Origin: Yoonia sp. SS1-5
GTDB lineage: Bacteria > Pseudomonadota > Alphaproteobacteria > Rhodobacterales > Rhodobacteraceae
DNA length: 64,000 nucleotides
Assembly: GCF_038443705.2 (NCBI RefSeq)
Contig: NZ_CP151767.2
Location: forward strand, 1,674,001 to 1,738,000
Direction of reading: 5' to 3'
Below are positions 56,301-64,000 of the stretch, in pieces. Positions within the stretch are counted from its first letter, which is position 1. The number at the start of each line of letters is the position of its first letter. The translations under genes and the position numbers were made by a program. A model generated the notes under the pieces. The model did not search any database, was not told where the DNA came from, and worked only from the letters and a program-made list of their open reading frames with translations.

Positions 56301-56971
56301 GCAGCAGCGCGGGCAGCTTGCCCGCCCTCGCGACTATGGCGGCCGGGATGTTCCCGCCGCCCTTTGTCGTTGCGGTCACTGATCCGCGTGCTGACTATCC
56401 CGATCTGCACCCGACCGAAGCGCCGCACACAAGCGGTATGATCGCAAAGCGTTTGCGCGAATTTCGCGCCGGGCGGCATGCGGCGCGAACGGCGATGCGC
56501 GAATTGGGGCTTTCTGATCCTGCTGTGCCGGTGGGACCGGATCGCGCCCCAATCTGGCCCGATGGGATCAATGGCAGCATCACCCATTGTGACACGGCCT
56601 GTATCGCGATTGCACATCGGGGTCGCGAAACCGTCGGCATCGACATCGAGCCTGATCAGCCCCTGCCTGACGAACTGATCGACCTGGTTTGCAGTCCAGC
56701 CGAACAGGCACGACTGGCCACGGCGGATAGAGGCCGCATGGCGCGCGTGATTTTCAGCGCGAAAGAGGCCGTGTTCAAGGCGCAATACCCAATCACACGG
56801 CAAATGATTGACTTCAACGCGATGGACATCACGCCCGATCTGGCCAATCAGAAGTTCCTGGCCGTGTTCCAGACACCCGTCGGGCTCTTCGAAAAAGGAT
56901 TCGCGATAACGGGTCGAATCGCCTTGGAAAACGGGTTTATCCTGTCCGGCATGACGCTCAACCCTAGGTAA
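56297..56971 (+). CDS. 4'-phosphopantetheinyl transferase, Sfp/EntD type
   Basis: 224 aa, overlapping the NRPS stop by 4 bp. Motifs of the EntD subgroup: NGSITHC, TVGIDIEPD (Mg-binding Asp/Glu) and the FSAKEAVFKAQYP helix. It should convert the apo carrier domains of the PKS (Ser1805), NRPS (Ser1455) and perhaps the stand-alone ACP at 26353 to their holo forms using CoA. A dedicated activator strongly supports function of the PKS/NRPS pair. Confidence 0.93.
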   Translation: MSSSAGSLPALATMAAGMFPPPFVVAVTDPRADYPDLHPTEAPHTSGMIAKRLREFRAGRHAARTAMRELGLSDPAVPVGPDRAPIWPDGINGSITHCDTACIAIAHRGRETVGIDIEPDQPLPDELIDLVCSPAEQARLATADRGRMARVIFSAKEAVFKAQYPITRQMIDFNAMDITPDLANQKFLAVFQTPVGLFEKGFAITGRIALENGFILSGMTLNPR

Positions 56972-57104
56972 GCCCAAAATTTAGGCGGAAAAATAAGCGG
57001 CCATTTGCCACGCTTGGGCAGGAAACTGCCGTATTCAGCCGAATTATGCGCAGACCGTGGAAAATGAGACGAAATTTACCAATTGTTAAGACTATCGGGA
57101 GGCA

Positions 57105-57458
57105 ATGGAGTGGCGAGTTTCGTCATCGCACATCGTCTTCGGTGAAACGTTAACTTGGAAACAGGCTCATATGCCCGGACAGAACAGATCAAACGCCGAC
57201 GCTGACAACATGGAATTCCATGGGGGAAATCCGTTGGTTACCGCAATCTTGGCGGGTGTGGTCGCTGGTACCGGTGCCAATATCGCGGCGCTGCTTCTGG
57301 GGCAAGGTTTCTTTTCAGCCCTCTTGTGGCATAGCCTGATTGGGGCCATGGCGTTTTTTTTGGCTCTGTTCCACGGAATGACCAAGAAACCAACTATTGC
57401 TAAAATGTCCACTCGCCCAGAGCGTGTGGCAAGCCGGGTCAAGACTGCTCACTACTAG
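57105..57458 (+). CDS. Small membrane protein, uncharacterised
   Basis: 117 aa from ATG 57105, or 95 aa from ATG 57171. GGGAGG sits only about 2 bases before ATG 57105, too close for a normal start, so ATG 57171 is quite possible. Two hydrophobic segments (NPLVTAILAGVVAGTGANIAALL and a second around LLWHSLIGAMAFFLALF) predict an inner membrane hairpin with a basic C-terminus. No family recognised; it converges with the PrsT-like gene. Confidence 0.55.
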   Translation: MEWRVSSSHIVFGETLTWKQAHMPGQNRSNADADNMEFHGGNPLVTAILAGVVAGTGANIAALLLGQGFFSALLWHSLIGAMAFFLALFHGMTKKPTIAKMSTRPERVASRVKTAHY

Positions 57459-57495
57459 ACAGGTTTCATAGGACCGCGTCGGCACCGAGCGCTAT

Positions 57496-59907
57496 CTACT
57501 GATCAATTTGGCCCAGCAATTCCTGCGCATTCGCGATCTGCGGCAATCCGCTGCCCTCACCCAGAATGATGGCCCGCGACAAAAGCCGCCGTGCGTCCTC
57601 TGAACGTTCCAGCGCGAGGTAGGTCAGGCCAAGGTGATAATGGGTCAACGCATCATCAGGAAGGCCGGCAACGGCGGGTTCCAGATGCGCCAAGGCATCC
57701 TCGTAATCCCCCTGACGGTAGGCAATCCATCCGACCGTGTCCTGAAATTGCGGCAGATCAGAGCTTCGCAGCCGCGCGGCAATACGTTTCGCCCGATCCA
57801 GGCTCTCTTCATCGTCGCGATGAGTTGTAATCAGGCTGGCAAGGTTGTTCGCAGCAATCAGATTATCAGGATCCCGTGCAAAGACCCCATCATAAATCGC
57901 GATGGCATCCGCGATGGCACCTGCGTTTTCCAGCCGCGAGCCCTTGATCATATTTGCCATGACAGCCTCTGGCGCGGCGGCAAGGACCTCATCAAGGATG
58001 GCCCCTGCATCCGCATCACGTCCCTGAGACATCAACAGGCCGTAGAGCCGCCCGAGCACCTGTTCGTTCAGCGGGGTCTCTTGCAGCAATTCACGGTAGA
58101 TGGCCTCGCCAGTTGCGGGGTCTTCCAGCAACACATGGATATCCGCTTCCAAAAAGCGCAACAGCGGATTGTCAGGGGTTTCCGCCAACTCTTGCTTGAG
58201 GAAAGCGCGCGCGTCATCCAACCGGCCGGATCTGATCTGCGCCTCGACCAACTGGGCCTTGGCGGCCATGCTGGTCGCACCATCAGCAATCATCTCTTCC
58301 AGCACCTGTCGGGTTTCGTCAAAACGCTCTTGCCGGTTTAGCAGCGTGATGCCGATCTGGCTGGCCAGTGCTGTTGTCTCTGGCGTGTCCAAGGCCCGAA
58401 GCTGCCAGATAACGCGGGTGACGCCGTTCCAGTCCCCCTGGCGAAGCTTGATGTCAGCCATGGTAGACAGCAACTGCGTATTCTGCGGCGCAACTGTCAA
58501 CGCGCTCGCGATGACGGCCTCGGCGGAATCGACACGGTCGCGGTCCAGCAGGAATTCCGCATGAAGCAGTGACGGCGCCGGCGCCTGCCGCGACACCTCG
58601 ACCGCCAGCGCATAACGTTCGCCCGCCAGATCAAGATCGCCCGCCCGCTCATGCGCGCCGCCGATGGCCGTGATCAAACCGACATCGCGGGGGGCCTGTG
58701 CAAGAGCCTGCCGCAAGACGATAATCGCCTGCTCTGTATCGCCTTCGGTAATCAGCCACGCCGCCTGCATTCGCAACGCATCCACATGACCAGCATCTTC
58801 GGTCAGAACCTCGGTGACGTATCCTTTCGCCTCTTCGGTGGCACCCTGATTGCTTAGCATGCGGGCCAGAACGATCTTGGCATCACGCAGGGCGTCGGTG
58901 CTTTCAGTGCCGGCAATCACATCCTTGATCTCGGCGATGGCCGCATCCGCGCCATCGGGTTGCGAGAACGTCATGGTCGCGCGCAGCACACGGTATCTGG
59001 CATTGTCCGCTTCGGTCGAAATCAGGCGATCCAGTTCCGCGATGGCATCTTCGGCACTTGCCGTTTGCTGCAGAAAATCAACGACCGCCACTTTCTGGGC
59101 CGGGGTCGCGCCGTTAGCCTCGGCGCGGCTGCGCAAAAGGGCCTCCGCCGCAGCGACGTCATTCTCGGAAAGATACCAGCCAATCAGTTCTTTTTGTATC
59201 TCGGCATTATCGGGGAATTGGGCCGCCATATCTTCCAGCGCTGCGCGGGTGCGCGCAGCATCCTGGCTTGCGTTGAAAAGGCCAACCCGAATGATGTGCA
59301 GTTCCGATTGCGCCGGATCAATCTGCAAACCGTCTTCAACGGCTTTGATCGCGGCCGGAATTTCGCCCTGCATGATGGCATTGTCGATGACAACCTTGCG
59401 CGCGATCACGCTGGCGGGATCTTCGGCCAAGGCGGCGGCGGCAGTTGCCGCCGGGCCCGCAGCAGAGCGTTCTGCAATCACGGCGTCGCGGTACTCAAGC
59501 ATCGCTGTTGTGGCGACGACGCGGTTATCCTCGGGGGCAAGACGTTCAGCGGACCGGCCAAAGCTATCCGCTTCCTCCCAGTTATTGCTGAGGATGGCGA
59601 GTTCGGTCAGTGCGATCAGCGCCTCGACATCACCCGGGTCCTGCTCGATCAGGTGGACATATTGGCCATAGGCATCGGCAATGAACCCACGGTCGCGTTG
59701 AACCTGGGCATAGACGAGGCGGGCCTCTTGGTGTTTCGGATTGCTTTGAAAGACATTGCGGAACTCGATCAAGGCACGATCAACGTCCCCCTCCTCCAGC
59801 AAGGCCATGCCGGATTGGAAGTACCGTTCTGCCCGTTCCTCGGCGCTTTCGCAGGCAGCCAGGGCAAAGAACAAAAGAAATGTGAATTTCAGCGGAAAAC
59901 GCAGCAT
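57496..59907 (-). CDS. TPR-repeat lipoprotein, PrsT-like (PEP-CTERM/exosortase system)
   Basis: 803 aa from ATG 59907, chosen because the lipoprotein signal peptide then starts at residue 1 (MLRFPLKFTFLLFFALAAC; lipobox Cys19). An upstream in-frame extension begins with TTG inside a terminator and is unlikely. The rest is almost entirely tetratricopeptide repeats (for example ALIEFRNVFQSNPKHQEARL, DALTHYHLGLTYLALERSEDA). Size, lipidation and repeat content match the TPR lipoprotein of exosortase A loci, thought to help assemble or export the polysaccharide at the periplasmic face. Confidence 0.88.
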   Translation of the reverse strand: MLRFPLKFTFLLFFALAACESAEERAERYFQSGMALLEEGDVDRALIEFRNVFQSNPKHQEARLVYAQVQRDRGFIADAYGQYVHLIEQDPGDVEALIALTELAILSNNWEEADSFGRSAERLAPEDNRVVATTAMLEYRDAVIAERSAAGPAATAAAALAEDPASVIARKVVIDNAIMQGEIPAAIKAVEDGLQIDPAQSELHIIRVGLFNASQDAARTRAALEDMAAQFPDNAEIQKELIGWYLSENDVAAAEALLRSRAEANGATPAQKVAVVDFLQQTASAEDAIAELDRLISTEADNARYRVLRATMTFSQPDGADAAIAEIKDVIAGTESTDALRDAKIVLARMLSNQGATEEAKGYVTEVLTEDAGHVDALRMQAAWLITEGDTEQAIIVLRQALAQAPRDVGLITAIGGAHERAGDLDLAGERYALAVEVSRQAPAPSLLHAEFLLDRDRVDSAEAVIASALTVAPQNTQLLSTMADIKLRQGDWNGVTRVIWQLRALDTPETTALASQIGITLLNRQERFDETRQVLEEMIADGATSMAAKAQLVEAQIRSGRLDDARAFLKQELAETPDNPLLRFLEADIHVLLEDPATGEAIYRELLQETPLNEQVLGRLYGLLMSQGRDADAGAILDEVLAAAPEAVMANMIKGSRLENAGAIADAIAIYDGVFARDPDNLIAANNLASLITTHRDDEESLDRAKRIAARLRSSDLPQFQDTVGWIAYRQGDYEDALAHLEPAVAGLPDDALTHYHLGLTYLALERSEDARRLLSRAIILGEGSGLPQIANAQELLGQIDQ

Positions 59908-59931
59908 GTCAGGCAACAACTTTATCAGGGC

Positions 59932-59992
59932 AAAAACAAAAACGCTGGTCGCGCTATCGCCCGTTGAGACGGGGGTCAAACACGACCAGCGT
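59932..59992 (-). terminator. Long-loop intrinsic terminator between sugar transferase and PrsT-like genes
   Basis: On the minus strand ACGCTGGTCG (59992-59983) pairs with CGACCAGCGT (59951-59942) around a 31 nt loop, followed by TTTTTGTTTTTG. It ends 24 bases before the PrsT-like ATG, so that gene has either its own promoter in the loop region or depends on readthrough. The geometry, a long loop with a small inner stem CCCGT/ACGGG, would allow attenuation. Confidence 0.82.
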
Positions 59993-60050
59993 AGATTGCA
60001 AGAAATCTGCGGTCAGACTGCAAAAGTCAAATCAAATCCGGGGTCAGGGT

Positions 60051-60743
60051 TTAGTAGCCTGTCCCGCGGACAACGACGCCAACCGTGGCGACAAGGATGC
60101 GGCAGTCTTCGACAAACGACATCTGCTGATGATACTTGGTGTCGAATGATGCCCGGGCTGCAAAGGTGCAGTTGTTCCGGTCAGAAATCTGCCACAGACC
60201 TGTCAGGCCTGGACGCATCTCATAATATGCCTGTCCTTTGTACAGATCTTTCTGATCCGTCATCATCGGACGTGGGCCAACCAGGCTCATATCACCGCGC
60301 AGAACGTTCCAAAGCTGCGGCAACTCATCAATCGAGGTTTTGCGCAGGAATTGACCGATCTTCGTGATCCGCGGATCATTTTTCAGCTTCTGATCCTTGT
60401 TCCACTCGCGTGCAACAGCAGGATCAGCCTTGATCAGCTCTTGCAGGCGCAGTTCGGCATTCGGCACCATTGTCCGCAGCTTCCAGAGCTTGAAGACTTT
60501 ACCGTTCAGACCAATGCGCTTCTGGCTGTAAAGCGGCGAGTGGCCATCACGCGCAATCAGCAGTGCCACCACAATCAGGATCGGCAGGATAAAGGGCAGC
60601 GACAAAAGGATGCAGAGCGTGTCAAATCCACGCTTAACGACAGACTGGTATACAAAAGAAGGTTTGGCGGCGGAGGTCGTCTGATTTTGGACGTATACGA
60701 GTTCGTCACTTGCGCTGCTACGTGCAGCCTGATGATTGAACAT
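60051..60743 (-). CDS. Initiating sugar-phosphate transferase (monotopic phosphoglycosyltransferase)
   Basis: 230 aa catalytic-domain-only form. One membrane helix (about 42-64, [22 protein letters not shown]) is followed by the conserved core: [48 protein letters not shown] and [13 protein letters not shown]. It moves a sugar-1-phosphate from an NDP-sugar to undecaprenyl phosphate, the first step of exopolysaccharide repeat synthesis. It lacks the N-terminal multi-helix domain of WbaP. Confidence 0.94.
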   Translation of the reverse strand: MFNHQAARSSASDELVYVQNQTTSAAKPSFVYQSVVKRGFDTLCILLSLPFILPILIVVALLIARDGHSPLYSQKRIGLNGKVFKLWKLRTMVPNAELRLQELIKADPAVAREWNKDQKLKNDPRITKIGQFLRKTSIDELPQLWNVLRGDMSLVGPRPMMTDQKDLYKGQAYYEMRPGLTGLWQISDRNNCTFAARASFDTKYHQQMSFVEDCRILVATVGVVVRGTGY

Positions 60744-61262
60744 TATATTACTCTCTCAAATCGTCTTAAACACATGGCAAATCAGCCATTACTCACATTA
60801 CGAGGCGTTGGGCGGTCTTGATTGGAAACCGTTCTACATCGTTGAGCCTGAATTGGCTCGGGCCGACATTAACAAAAAATTAATGCCGTTGGGAAGGGCT
60901 TGATTACGTTTTTGGGGGTATTCCTTACTTATTCAATTTTAAGTTGTATTCACGTGACAGCATTAGTTCGCCCGGCGCAAGAATGCAGCAAAAACGAAAT
61001 AATTGGCGCAAAAATCGGCACAGTGATATCCCAATAGGGCGATTCGACGGTGCGAAGCATGCCCGGTTTTTGCTGCAATTTTGCCACATTTCTTTGTACC
61101 TATGGCGCCACACAGCCCGTCGGCACAGCCATCATCGCCCGGAACTGGTTCATTTGTCACATTAACAGTATTTCTTTTGTCACCGACCATCGCTTCGGCT
61201 AACAGCACTCTGCATAATATGAGACCTGACAGAGCGCAGCGAGTACATCGGCACCCAATCTT
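60744..61262. other. 519 bp divergent intergenic region of the EPS core genes
   Basis: No gene is recognised here; it must carry promoters for the sugar transferase (minus) and the ATPase-chain length-kinase operon (plus). It is clearly AT-richer than the coding sequence. Visible structure: inverted repeat GAGCC/GGCTC at 60844-60859, CATTAA/TTAATG at 60867-60885, and a direct repeat TTTGTCAC at 61153-61160 and 61176-61183 (23 bp apart), about 80-110 bp before the ATPase start. These are candidate regulator sites, not proven ones. Confidence 0.5.
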
Positions 61263-62126
61263 ATGAGTAACGCACTGAATTTATATAACGAGCATTTCGG
61301 GCTGTCAGAGCGGCCATTCTCGCTCTCGCCTGATCCGGATTTCCTGTATTGGACGGACGAGCACAAGCGCGCCTACACCATGCTGGAATATGGTGTGGCG
61401 ACCCGTGCGCCGATCACCCTGATCACGGGCGAGATCGGCGCGGGCAAGACCACCTTGATGCAGCACCTTCTCAACAACCTTGATGATGACCTGACGGTCG
61501 GGCTGGTCGCCAACGCCCATGGGGACAGGGGCGAACTTCTGCGCTGGGTCCTGATGGCGCTGAACCAACTCACCGAGCCCAGCGCCAACTATGTTGATCT
61601 CTTTACGAAATTTCAGGAATTCCTGATCGCTGAATACGCGGCCGGACGCAGCGTCATGCTGATCTTCGACGAAGCCCAGAACATGAGCCGCGAGTCGCTG
61701 GAAGAATTGCGGATGTTCACCAATATCAACGCAAACAAGGATGAACTGCTGCAGTTGATCCTGATCGGACAGCCCGAATTGCGCGACATCATCCGCAGGC
61801 CCGACATGCGGCAATTTGCCCAACGGATCGCCGCCAGCTTTCACCTGACCAACATGGATGAAAAAACGGTGTACTCTTATATCGTACACCGTCTTGAACG
61901 GGTGGGCGGGCGCGAACATATGTTTAGCAGGAAAGCGGCCAAACTGGTGTATCAGGAAACCAACGGGATACCGCGGCTGGTCAACCAGCTTTGCGATCTT
62001 TGCCTGCTCTACGCTTGTATCGCCAAGCGCGAAATCGTCGGCGTGGAACATGTACGTTCCGTGCTTGCCGACGGGGCCTATTTTGGACCGAATGCAAACA
62101 CCGCCGGGGACGACAGCACGATATGA
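61263..62126 (+). CDS. XrtA/PEP-CTERM system-associated AAA ATPase (ExeA-like)
   Basis: 287 aa. The opening YNEHFGLSERPFSLSPDPDF is the ExeA/GspA family signature; Walker A is TGEIGAGKTT (about 55-64), Walker B LIFDEAQNMS, and the sensor/lid region IPRLVNQLCDLCLLYA. In exosortase A loci this ATPase is regularly encoded with the chain length determinant and tyrosine kinase, exactly as here. It overlaps the next gene by 4 bp. Confidence 0.93.
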   Translation: MSNALNLYNEHFGLSERPFSLSPDPDFLYWTDEHKRAYTMLEYGVATRAPITLITGEIGAGKTTLMQHLLNNLDDDLTVGLVANAHGDRGELLRWVLMALNQLTEPSANYVDLFTKFQEFLIAEYAAGRSVMLIFDEAQNMSRESLEELRMFTNINANKDELLQLILIGQPELRDIIRRPDMRQFAQRIAASFHLTNMDEKTVYSYIVHRLERVGGREHMFSRKAAKLVYQETNGIPRLVNQLCDLCLLYACIAKREIVGVEHVRSVLADGAYFGPNANTAGDDSTI

Positions 62127-63652
62127 TTGCTGACATCAAGTTCTACATCTCACTCTTTTTCAGGCGTCTGCATTATTTTTTGCTGATCCTGATCCTGTGT
62201 ACCGCCACCGGTCTCGTGCTGGCGCTGACCCTGCCGCCGGTTTACCGGGCAGAGGCCCGTTTGCTGGTCGAGTCACCGCAAATTCCTGATGATCTGGCCG
62301 CCTCGACCGTTCGCGCCGGCGCGCCCGAGCTTTTGCGGGTGATTGAACAGCGCCTGCTGACCCGCGCCAATCTGCTTGATTTGGCCCGTCGCTTTGATGT
62401 CTATCCGCCCGATAACGACATGAGCGCGGACGAAATCGTGCGCGACATGCGCGACCGGATCGGTATTGGCCTACCCTTGGACGGTGAAACCACCGGGCTT
62501 GTGTTTATCGCCTTTGACGCATCAACCGCCGAAACTTCGTCGGAAGTGACCAATGATCTGCTGACACAGATCCTTCAGCAGAATGTCGAGTTGCGGACAA
62601 CTGTATCAGGCCAAACCCTTGATTTCTTTGAACAGGAAGTCACCCGGCTTGACGCGCAACTGGCCGCGCAGGGTGCGCGCATTCTTGAATTCAAGCTGGA
62701 ACATAAAGACGCCCTGCCGGAAAGCCTCGATTATCGCCGCACCCGGCTATCGGCGCTGCAGGAACGTGTGCTGCAAATTGATCGCGAGTTGGCGGCGCTT
62801 TCGGACAGGCGGTCCCGTCTGGCTGAACTGTTTGAACTGACCGGCAGAGTTGACCTGAATGAGGCCAGCCTGCCCCCAGAAGAGCGCCAATTGCGCGAAC
62901 TGCAGGAACAGCTTGCCTCGGCGCTGGTGATTTATTCGGCAACCAACCCGCGGGTGCGGTCGCTGCAGGCCCAGGTCGCTGCATTGGAAGACCTTGTCGC
63001 CCAGCAGCGCGAGGACAATAGCGGCAGCCGAAACGAGTTGCTGACGACCTATGACCTGCAAATCTCGGATATTGATGGCCAGATCAACTTTCTTGCCGAA
63101 CAGAAGTCGCTTGTCGAAACCGAAATGGAGCAGCTGCTGGTCTCGATCAACGCCACGCCGGAAAACGCGATCACGCTGGGCACGCTGGAACGCAACTACG
63201 AGAATATCCAGACCCAGTTTGACCAGGCGACAGAAGCATTGAGCGAAGCCCGCACAGGTGACCGGATCGAGGCATTGTCAAAAGGTCAGCGGATCGTTGT
63301 GATCGAACAGGCCAGTCCGCCTGCGGGGCCGTACAAGCCCAACCGCAAGCTGATTGTTGCCGCCGGTATGGCAGGCGGCATGGCTGCGGGCGGTGGTCTG
63401 ATCCTGCTGCTGGAACTGCTGAACCGGTCAATCCGCCGCCCGGTCGAGATCACCAACGCCTTGGGCGCAAAGCCATTTGCAAGCCTGCCCTATCTGACCA
63501 CCGGCAAGCAGCGCGCTACCCGGATGTTGATCATCCTGCTGATTTTGACGGCTGTTGGCCTCGGCGTGCCGGCAGCGATCTATTATGTGCATATCGAGAT
63601 CATGCCCATTGACCTGATCATCGACAAACTCATCGACATGGCGGGGCTCTAG
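62123..63652 (+). CDS. Polysaccharide chain length determinant (Wzz/GumC-like, XrtA type)
   Basis: 509 aa from ATG 62123 (ATGA overlap with the ATPase stop). Transmembrane helix 1 (about 16-36) is followed by the Wzz periplasmic domain (PPVYRAEARLLVESPQIP), long coiled coils (about 170-400; QLREL, RSLQAQVAALEDLV), a second helix near 409-432, and a third near 470-490. The Pro-rich PPAGPYKPNRKL motif before helix 2 is typical. It is a periplasmic co-polymerase controlling polymer length, partnered with the kinase that follows. Confidence 0.93.
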   Translation: MIADIKFYISLFFRRLHYFLLILILCTATGLVLALTLPPVYRAEARLLVESPQIPDDLAASTVRAGAPELLRVIEQRLLTRANLLDLARRFDVYPPDNDMSADEIVRDMRDRIGIGLPLDGETTGLVFIAFDASTAETSSEVTNDLLTQILQQNVELRTTVSGQTLDFFEQEVTRLDAQLAAQGARILEFKLEHKDALPESLDYRRTRLSALQERVLQIDRELAALSDRRSRLAELFELTGRVDLNEASLPPEERQLRELQEQLASALVIYSATNPRVRSLQAQVAALEDLVAQQREDNSGSRNELLTTYDLQISDIDGQINFLAEQKSLVETEMEQLLVSINATPENAITLGTLERNYENIQTQFDQATEALSEARTGDRIEALSKGQRIVVIEQASPPAGPYKPNRKLIVAAGMAGGMAAGGGLILLLELLNRSIRRPVEITNALGAKPFASLPYLTTGKQRATRMLIILLILTAVGLGVPAAIYYVHIEIMPIDLIIDKLIDMAGL

Positions 63653-63654
63653 CT

Positions 63655-64000
63655 ATGGATCACATTCGCGCAGCCATCGAACAGGCCCGCAAAGAGCGCA
63701 TGGCCGTCAAGGCAAAGGCAAACGAGCCTGAGAAGCCCGAAAAGCTTGACGGCAAGCGCATGGCCGAGCAGGGCAATGTCGTGCTGGAACGGGCCTGGCA
63801 GGCGCTGCCCGCCTTCACCGTCAAGCCCAAGCGTCTGGTCCGCAACCGCATCATGACCTACGAGGCCAACGCAGAGGCAACCCCGTTTGATGTGGCCCGG
63901 ACCAATCTGCTGCACGAGATGCGCAGCAAGAGCTGGCGTCGCGTTGCGATCACCTCGCCCAGCAGCAAATGCGGCAAGACGACAATGTGCCTGAACCTGG
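63655..64000 (+). CDS. Tyrosine autokinase (BY-kinase, CpsD/XrtA type), cut by window end
   Basis: Only the first 115 codons are present, from ATG 63655, two bases after the chain length gene stop. A basic/acidic leader (MDHIRAAIEQARKERM) precedes ANAEATPFDVARTNLLHEMR, the usual lead-in to BY-kinase domains, and the Walker A SPSSKCGKTT (about 101-110). It would phosphorylate tyrosines in its own tail and regulate polymerisation through the chain length protein. The catalytic Walker A' motif and tyrosine cluster are outside the window. Confidence 0.85.
   Translation, partial: MDHIRAAIEQARKERMAVKAKANEPEKPEKLDGKRMAEQGNVVLERAWQALPAFTVKPKRLVRNRIMTYEANAEATPFDVARTNLLHEMRSKSWRRVAITSPSSKCGKTTMCLNL

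Overview
The window looks like a chromosomal stretch of an alphaproteobacterium, most likely a Rhodobacterales (Roseobacter-type) species. The sequence is GC-rich with dense operons. It carries a NasS/NasT-controlled nitrate assimilation operon, an Anbu operon, a VPLPA-CTERM protein and an exosortase-type exopolysaccharide locus. The taxonomic call is inference from gene content. All family assignments are by eye, not from HMM searches. No rRNA, tRNA, CRISPR array, IS element or prophage was recognised.

Layout. (1) 12-8693, minus strand: nitrate/nitrite assimilation. nasT and nasS (sensor pair) are followed by nrtA, nrtB, a fused NrtC/NrtD-type double ATPase and nirB; nirD and nitrate reductase presumably lie beyond the left edge. 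The leader of nrtA has a textbook ANTAR two-hairpin/terminator switch, so the regulator and its RNA target are both in view. (2) 8860-15794, plus strand: a type VI secretion VgrG island (vgrG, VgrG-tail-like small protein, DUF4150/PAAR-like VRR-NUC-type nuclease effector, DUF3396-type immunity protein, an unknown protein, DUF2169 adaptor, degenerate ketosynthase-like protein). (3) 15958-17184: an ECF sigma factor fused in frame to its membrane anti-sigma factor. (4) 17225-21153: the Anbu proteasome-like operon (permuted ATP-grasp, alpha-E, transglutaminase, Anbu). (5) 21156-21809: a class II aldolase. 

(6) 21955 to the right edge: a very large exopolysaccharide/exosortase-associated locus. 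It contains a VPLPA-CTERM protein, a GT61 enzyme, an acyltransferase/acyl-CoA ligase/ACP/PLP-decarboxylase set, a PglK-like ABC flippase, a giant PA14/G8/beta-helix surface protein with a 7 x 72 bp repeat, an SGNH esterase-like protein, a Wzy/O-antigen-ligase-like polymerase, several GT2/GT4/WecB-type glycosyltransferases, a MocA-SDR fusion, a PrsT-like TPR lipoprotein, an initiating sugar phosphate transferase, an XrtA-type ATPase, a Wzz-type chain length protein and the start of a tyrosine autokinase. No exosortase gene is visible in the window.

The most unusual part is at 44194-56971, inside the polysaccharide locus. A single-module PKS (KS-AT-KR-DH-ACP-TE, with KR before DH), a GT2 glycosyltransferase, an NRPS (formyltransferase, degenerate condensation-like region, adenylation domain split by a luciferase-like flavin monooxygenase, PCP) and an Sfp/EntD-type phosphopantetheinyl transferase form one run. 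The adenylation pocket reads almost exactly as the known glycine code, suggesting an N-formylated, oxidised glycine starter extended by one reduced ketide unit and released by the PKS thioesterase. Whether this small acid is a free metabolite or a decoration of the polysaccharide is unknown, and this is the best candidate for an undescribed system here.
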